Assembly (NCBI GenBank): GCA_021229015.1
Contig: CM037777.1
Location: forward strand, 65,054,219-65,118,218
Length of the DNA: 64,000 bases
Direction: 5' to 3'
DNA from: Solen grandis
Taxonomy: Eukaryota; Mollusca; Bivalvia; Adapedonta; Solenidae
Of this stretch, positions 59,485-64,000 are shown in pieces. Position numbers and translations under genes: made by a program. The first letter of the stretch is position 1. Every line of letters begins with the position of its first letter. Below the pieces are notes generated by a model that saw nothing but the letters and a program-made list of their open reading frames with translations, searched no databases and was not told the origin of the DNA.

Positions 59485-59490
59485 AATAAA
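59485..59490 (+). terminator. Polyadenylation signal of the zinc-knuckle gene
   Basis: AATAAA about 110 nt after the stop at 59,377, the only plainly placed poly(A) signal of this kind on the plus strand of the element. Confidence 0.6.
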
Positions 59491-59515
59491 AATCATATGA
59501 CAATTGTAATAGTTA

Positions 59516-59551
59516 TCCTTTCTACATCATTGTAGTGGTCGTGAAAATGAC
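59516..59551 (-). terminator. Diverged histone-like stem-loop plus purine element
   Basis: On the minus strand GTCATTTTCACGAC (59,538-59,551) has a TTTC loop and a five-position stem with one A-C mismatch. GAAAGGA follows after 15 nt, the same spacing as in the TIRs. It lies about 45 nt after the stop of the leftward frame at 59,597. Weak alone; supported by the loop and downstream element. Confidence 0.4.
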
Positions 59552-59596
59552 GTTTTTTTTGTTGGTTTTTTTTTGTTGTTGTTTTTTGAGAAGTGT

Positions 59597-59845
59597 CTAG
59601 CACTCACTCAAATACAAATACCGCCAGTAATGCCTGCTGGCTTCTGGATATGCCAGGTAAAACCCTGATAAATCCGGGTACAATGGCAAAGGGGGTAAAC
59701 TCGGGTACAAGTTGACACCCTCTTCCTTAATACCCTCTCCCTTGACTTCTACTTTCTTCTTCTTCTCCTTTCGTAACACCTTCCTTATACGTCGAAATAT
59801 CTTACGCAGGAACGTCATGGTGAAGAATGAATACATACACAGCAT
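59597..59845 (-). CDS. Small membrane-anchored basic protein, unknown
   Basis: The frame is open from 59,962 but without an ATG until 59,845 (MLCMYSFFTMTFLRKIFRRI), which gives 82 residues. A short hydrophobic N-terminus is followed by a Lys/Arg-rich helix (RKVLRKEKKKKVEVKG) and a Pro/Tyr-rich end (LYPSLPPLPLYPDLSG). The codons upstream of the ATG are also hydrophobic (IELLTYFFLTIN), so the natural N-terminus may be lost; that part overlaps the promoter of the next gene. No family recognised. Confidence 0.4.
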   Translation of the reverse strand: MLCMYSFFTMTFLRKIFRRIRKVLRKEKKKKVEVKGEGIKEEGVNLYPSLPPLPLYPDLSGFYLAYPEASRHYWRYLYLSEC

Positions 59846-59935
59846 TACACAATTTATAGTCAAGAAAAAGTAGGTTAGTAGTTCAATCCACTTCAGGTCA
59901 AGGCCGAACACATCATTTTTTATTGGATGAAAAAT

Positions 59936-59998
59936 AACGTTCTCCGATTGGTACACCAACACTCGATAAATAAGTAGGTCAATCCGGAACTATAAAAC
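59936..59998 (+). promoter_or_regulatory. Promoter of the rightmost gene: CCAAT box, GTAGGTCAATCCG motif, TATA box
   Basis: AACGTTCTCCGATTGGTACAC (inverted CCAAT at 59,947-59,951), ACACTCGATA, GTAGGTCAATCCG (59,974-59,986), TATAAAA (59,991-59,997). The TATA box starts 47 nt before the ATG at 60,038. Near-identical in order and sequence to the module driving the leftmost gene. Confidence 0.75.
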
Positions 59999-60037
59999 AG
60001 TGCACATACTCTATACATTATTATTCATAAGTGAAAC

Positions 60038-60376
60038 ATGACACCGTACACACGTATGTCCACCCCAGACTTGCTAAAATTGTTCCTCGACAATCCCAGA
60101 TTTGGGGAACAAGAGAGCGACCCAGACAGCTATCACGACCGAGTTGAGGTGTATGATCAATACCTAACTCTTAGAGAAATGGGAGATCTCCCTAATTACC
60201 TGTCAGTTACCTTTGAAGATGTACCATCTACCCTACTACAACAGGGATGGGGACACAGCGTAAACTTCATAGGTGACAAGGATCTAACCCGTTGTCATTT
60301 GCATCTCTTTGCAAGATGGATGAAGAGATATGTGATGGGATGGGACTGTACAACGTGTGGTATGGACCACAATTAA
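60038..60376 (+). CDS. Rightmost Polinton gene, unknown 112-residue protein
   Basis: ATG at 60,038 (MTPYTRMSTPDLLKLFLDNP), intact to a TAA (60,374-60,376). The protein is acidic and mixed, with VEVYDQYLTLREMG, YLSVTFEDVPSTLLQQGW and a Cys pair near the end (WDCTTCGMDHN). No family recognised. It has its own CCAAT/TATA promoter, and a histone-type stem-loop begins 13 nt after the stop, inside the right TIR. It shares this cassette layout with the leftmost gene, though the proteins do not look alike. Confidence 0.65.
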   Translation: MTPYTRMSTPDLLKLFLDNPRFGEQESDPDSYHDRVEVYDQYLTLREMGDLPNYLSVTFEDVPSTLLQQGWGHSVNFIGDKDLTRCHLHLFARWMKRYVMGWDCTTCGMDHN

Positions 60377-60377
60377 T

Positions 60378-60731
60378 AAGAAACAAAACGGCCCTTTTCG
60401 GGGTCAACCCAAATGTCTCGAAAGGACATTTACAATTGTCAATCCCCCTTTAACTTACATAACGTTAAGAAGTGGTCCACCTTTAACTAAGAAATAAAAT
60501 ATGACGTCAAAATGACAATATCGCGTCATTGGAATGTTTGGTATGCAAGTTCATACTCTTTCTCTCTATCAGATCTTAAGTCATCCTAGTTAAATCTACC
60601 AGGTATGAAATGTTTTATTTCATGCAACATAAGGTACCATAAATTTCCGTCGGTACCATACATTTTCGACTCGGTACCATAATTTTTTAATTTTTTTTTT
60701 GAAAAAAATCAGGGTACCAAAGTGCTACCCT
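60378..60731. repeat. Polinton right terminal inverted repeat
   Basis: The inverse of the left repeat, from AAGAAACAAAACGGCC to GTGCTACCCT, with a few indels (an extra ~20 bp near 60,435-60,455 and ~12 bp near 60,590). It carries the same GGTACCAT words near the outer end. Confidence 0.9.
60390..60426 (+). terminator. Histone-like 3' stem-loop plus purine element (right TIR)
   Basis: GGCCCTTTTCGGGGTC (60,390-60,405) pairs over six positions with two G-U wobbles and a TTTC loop. It is preceded by ACAAAAC, followed by AACCCA, with GAAAGGA after 14 nt. It is read by the rightward gene ending at 60,376. Confidence 0.7.
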
Positions 60732-60849
60732 CCTAAAGCCTTTATTTTCATAAGTGTAATAGTGTGTAACTGTATCACGTCACGGTTGCGTCAAATACTT
60801 CGACGTGATTTGGCACCATTTTTGGTAAGGTCTGACAAGTTTAATGCAA
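60732..60849. other. Right flank of the Polinton
   Basis: Short AT-rich flank. No target duplication matching the left flank was found. Confidence 0.5.
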
Positions 60850-61030
60850 AAACTATAGAAAATAACATAAGATAAAAAGAAATTTTGTTTCTTTTGAGTA
60901 AATATGGAATATATCTCATCTCAAAGTGATACAATGTTCATATTTTAATATTGTAATTGCATCACTTCTCGATGAGATCTATTCCATATTCACCCAAAAC
61001 AAACAAATTTCCTCTATTTCTATAAACTTT
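60850..61030. mobile_element. Hairpin MITE
   Basis: Inverted arms of about 75 bp: GAGTAAATATGGAATATATC and TCATCTCAAAGTGATACAAT at left pair with ATTGCATCACTTCTCGATGA and GATCTATTCCATATTCACCC at right. The outer part is A/G-rich (AAAGAAATTTTGTTTCTTTT against its inverse). No coding capacity. Confidence 0.7.
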
Positions 61031-61094
61031 TGTCAACAAGAGATAGATAAAATGCAGTCGCACTAATATATTACGCGAATACTAGATTAGTCCT

Positions 61095-61160
61095 ATTATC
61101 TTGATACTGGGCCAACCAGTTCTTGAACTACACAATCTGCTAAGCGCCATTTTAACGACG
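61095..61160 (-). mobile_element. SINE (type A) fragment
   Basis: TTGATACTGGGCCAACCAGT and ACACAATCTGCTAAGCGCCA match the middle of the type A SINE in inverse orientation. Confidence 0.6.
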
Positions 61161-62144
61161 CACGCCCGCTTGTCGTATAGAGGCTGTAACTATTTAGCCA
61201 CCTGGACCGATTTTAGTTTATTAATTTCTCTCTACCAGCCATTTTCACAGTTTTGAGAGAGATCTTATTTTTCGCTTTTTCGAAACACATGGAAAAAACC
61301 TGACTGACTAATCTGATATGTTCTTGTGGTTCAAATAGAAGACTATTTCTCATCCTGGCCACTCTGCAATTGTTTAATAAACGCATCAGTCAAACAAGCA
61401 TAATAGCTAACACTAATTTAACAATATTAACCACACGGAATGTAATGTGAAACGTAAAAGAAAGCCCTCTTCATCACAAATGCCTGTGGACCAAATGGAA
61501 GATTGATTTATGGCAAAATTTAATATATTATCCACTTTAATCGCTCAAAATGAACATCAACCAAAACACATTTTATCTGATAATATATATATATGTTTGT
61601 AAAACAAAAACAAGAAATATCATTAAAAGGATATTCGGCATGGATTGGGATTTAAGTAACGAAGATTGTAGAGAACGGTTGTATAATGTAAAACGTCCCC
61701 TCCAAAGCAAACATAAGATTGTGTATTGTAATGAAGCGCACTGTATACTGCAGATGTTTATAACATTTGACTCGGAGAGATTTTCTAAAAGACGTACTTT
61801 GAAAAATCAAGTATATATTTATAACAGAAACTACAATTCAGTATCAATATTTCGTGAATAAGTGACATATGTGTCAGCTAGTTGTTATTTCAACAAAAAT
61901 TAGTGAGCAAATTTTTTTCCTTCTTCCGATAAAAATCGTTCAATATTCATTTGCGTCTTTAAATAGGTCAAAGAGGTGGTTAAACAGCTACGTCGGAAAA
62001 AAGAAATAATTGAGATATTGTGAGAAATAGTACCAGCCAATGAGAGAATTTCCCCTAACGCATAGTCGTATTAACGATTCAACTCAACTTGTTTTACAAC
62101 TTTTTGCCATTGTCTAGTAGTCTGTTACCCGAAATCAGATGTTA
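61161..62144. other. Interval without a supported gene
   Basis: The frame 61,550-61,861 (103 codons) has an ATG and plausible length but no domain I recognise, and the region is AT-rich; left uncalled. Confidence 0.4.
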
Positions 62145-62745
62145 AATAGATCCCACATAATACAGATGTTAAACAAATCCCACATAAGATACATGTTAGA
62201 CAGATGTTAAACAGATCCCACATATGACAGATGTTAAACAGATCCCACATAAGATAGATGTTAAACAGATGTTAAACAGATCCCACATAAGACAGATGTT
62301 AAACAGATCCCATATGAGATAGCTGTTAAACAGATCCCACATAAAACAGATGTTAAACAGATACCACATAAGACAGATGTTAAACAAATCCCACATAAGA
62401 TACATGTTAAACAGATGTTAAACAGATCCCACATATGACAGATGTTAAACAGATCCCACATAAGATAGATGTTAAACAGATCCCACAAAAGACAGATGTT
62501 AAACAGATCCCACATAAGATAGATGTTAAACAGATGTTAACAGATCCCACATAAGATAGATGTTAAACAGATCCCACATAAGATAGATTTTACACAGATG
62601 TTAAACAGATGTTAACAGATCCCACATAAGATAGATGTTAAACAGATGTTAAACAGATCCCACATAAGACAGAAAGTTAAACAAATCCCACATAAAATGT
62701 TTAAACAGATCCACATAAGATAGATGTTAAACAGATATTTGTTGA
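62145..62745. repeat. 27-bp tandem repeat (with 17-bp variant)
   Basis: Units like CAGATGTTAAACAGATCCCA and CATAAGA repeat about 22 times; some carry an extra ACAGATGTTAA. Because 27 is a multiple of 3, the minus strand gives long frames of a MWDLFNICL repeat, which are artefacts. Confidence 0.9.
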
Positions 62746-64000
62746 AAACAATTGTTTTTAAACGCATATTAAAAAAAATTTTCGGGGAATTTTTAAAATT
62801 TTAAAAAAATTTCCCCTTTTAAAAATTATTTCTCCAATTAGCAAAAAAAAAAAGCAAAATTTTTAAAAACCCTCCGATGTACTAGGGGGAAAAAAAAAAA
62901 AATTTGTTTCAATAAAGAAACCGGGGAAATTTAAAAAGAAAAAGCACAGTATGGAAAGGGGTTAGGAAGGAAATTTTTATTTTTAATTTTTTTAAAAGGG
63001 GGTTTTTTTTTAAGGGTTTTTTAAAAATCTAAATTTTCATAAAAAATTATATGTTTGTTTAAGATATTTAATATTTTTTTTTTTTTTTCCCCTTTATAAA
63101 AGATTTAAAATTTTTTTTGAAAAACCTTTATGAAAAAAAAATTTTTAAAAAAAAAAAAAAAACATAAAAAATTTTTTAAATTAACATATTATGGAAAAAA
63201 TAAAATTTAAGAAGAAATTTAAAAAGGGAAAAAAAAAAAAAATTGGGTTAATTACAAACAATGGGGTTTTAAAAATTTTGGGATTTTCATTTTAAAAAAG
63301 GGATAAATTTTCCCCCAAATTTTTAAAAAGGGGGACAATGAACTGGGGCCCCAAATTTTTGGGCCCAAAAATTAAGTTTTTCAATAAATATTAAAAAACC
63401 CATGTGAAAAATTTTTTTGGGTTAAATTTTATTTTTGTAATCTTAATATGTTTTTAAAAAAATTTTTAAAATTTTAAATGAAATTTTTTTCTAAAAAACA
63501 GTCGTAAAAAATTTTTATTATTTTTTATAATTTCTAAAAATTTAAAATTTTAAAAAAAAAAAAAAGAAAACAATAAAAATCAGTTATTACATAAAAAAAA
63601 AAATTTTTTATGTTTTTTTTGGAAAATTCTAAAAATTTTTGATTTAAATAAACTTTTTTTAAAAAAATTAATTGAAAAATAAAAAAGGGTTTTAAATTTT
63701 AAAAACCCCCAAGTACTTTTTTAAAGATTAAATTTTAATTTTTTAAAAATTTAAAATTCACTTCAATTCCCTAGTTAAAAAAGAAAAATATCATGGTCTT
63801 TGAAAAACCCGAAGGGGTTTACCATTTTTTATTAAAAATTTTTTTCATTTGTAAAAATTTTTATTGTTTTAAGTTTTTTATTTTAAAAAATTTTAAAATA
63901 TTTTAATCCAAAATTTTTTTTAAAAACATTTTAATAAACCCCTGTTTCAAACCAACTTATATCGTTTTTAAAACCTTTTATTTAATTTTTAAAGGGAAAA
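62746..64000. other. Homopolymer-rich, probably low-quality sequence
   Basis: Nearly all bases sit in runs of A, T, G or C three or more long (for example GGGGCCCCAAATTTTTGGGCCC near 63,345). Its texture differs abruptly from everything before it. It looks like uncorrected read sequence, not normal genomic DNA. Confidence 0.65.

Larger units (their letters stand above)
47108..60731. mobile_element. Polinton/Maverick element, 13.6 kb, decayed copy
   Basis: The ends are inverted repeats (47,108-47,455 and 60,378-60,731). Between them lie a protein-primed type B DNA polymerase with 3'-5' exonuclease, a DDE integrase, an FtsK/HerA-type packaging ATPase, a penton-like minor capsid protein and a pX/pVI-like protein. 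This set defines Polintons. The usual length is 15-25 kb; here a major capsid protein and a cysteine protease are not found. No matching 6-bp target duplication is visible (AAGTGA at left, CCTAAA at right). Most large genes contain frameshifts or stops. The gene strand is leftward except for two genes at the right end. Confidence 0.95.

Noticed and set aside
61550..61861. Possible gene of 103 codons right of the Polinton
   Set aside because: No recognisable domain, promoter or partner; length is within chance for this AT-rich region.
62196..62515. MWDLFNICL-repeat protein on the minus strand
   Set aside because: It is a direct translation of a 27-bp tandem repeat.

Overview
The window looks like a stretch of an invertebrate nuclear genome, most probably a bivalve mollusc. 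The signs are very AT-rich non-coding DNA, many tRNA-derived SINEs of types common in bivalves, LINE fragments, satellites, fold-back elements, a 100-N assembly gap and no host gene that I can recognise. The species assignment is inference.

Positions 1-47,100 are a repeat landscape. At the left is a duplicated ~2 kb segment (about 1081-3262 and 6400-8547) with a SINE carried in both copies. One SINE (9853-10470) is split by a ~310 bp element flanked by a 9-bp duplication. A 26-bp satellite (11,312-12,305) has about 38 copies. A 5'-truncated LINE (17,020-19,653) has an exact 14-bp target-site duplication. A 20-bp minisatellite (32,645-37,990) is interrupted by a 1.73 kb terminal-inverted-repeat element and by a SINE. 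The intervals between these hold no gene I can support.

Positions 47,108-60,731 are one Polinton/Maverick, a virus-like self-synthesising DNA transposon, with ~350 bp terminal inverted repeats (TIRs). Most genes read leftward. From right to left they are protein-primed family B DNA polymerase, an F-box-like protein, a small unknown, the packaging ATPase, two decayed unknowns, a conserved unknown, integrase, a small membrane protein, a penton-like minor capsid protein, a pX/pVI-like amphipathic protein and three small unknowns. A CCHC zinc-knuckle gene and a terminal unknown gene read rightward. I found no major capsid protein and no adenain-like protease. The large genes carry frameshifts, in-frame stops and a lost polymerase catalytic Asp, so this copy is probably dead unless some indels are assembly errors.

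The most unusual signal is in the non-coding parts of the Polinton. Just downstream of the stop codons of outward-reading genes, inside both TIRs and at an internal gene end, lies a 16-nt hairpin matching the 3' stem-loop of metazoan replication-dependent histone mRNAs. It has a six-pair stem, a TTTC loop and AACCCA after it, then a GAAAGGA purine element 14-15 nt further on, as expected for SLBP/U7-type 3'-end processing. The two outermost genes also share a near-identical promoter with an inverted CCAAT box, a GTAGGTCAATCCG motif and a TATA box, again a histone-like layout. I infer that the element may express genes with S-phase, histone-type mRNA ends.

To the right are a hairpin MITE, a 27-bp tandem repeat (62,145-62,745) and a final 1.2 kb of homopolymer-rich sequence that looks like poor-quality assembly.
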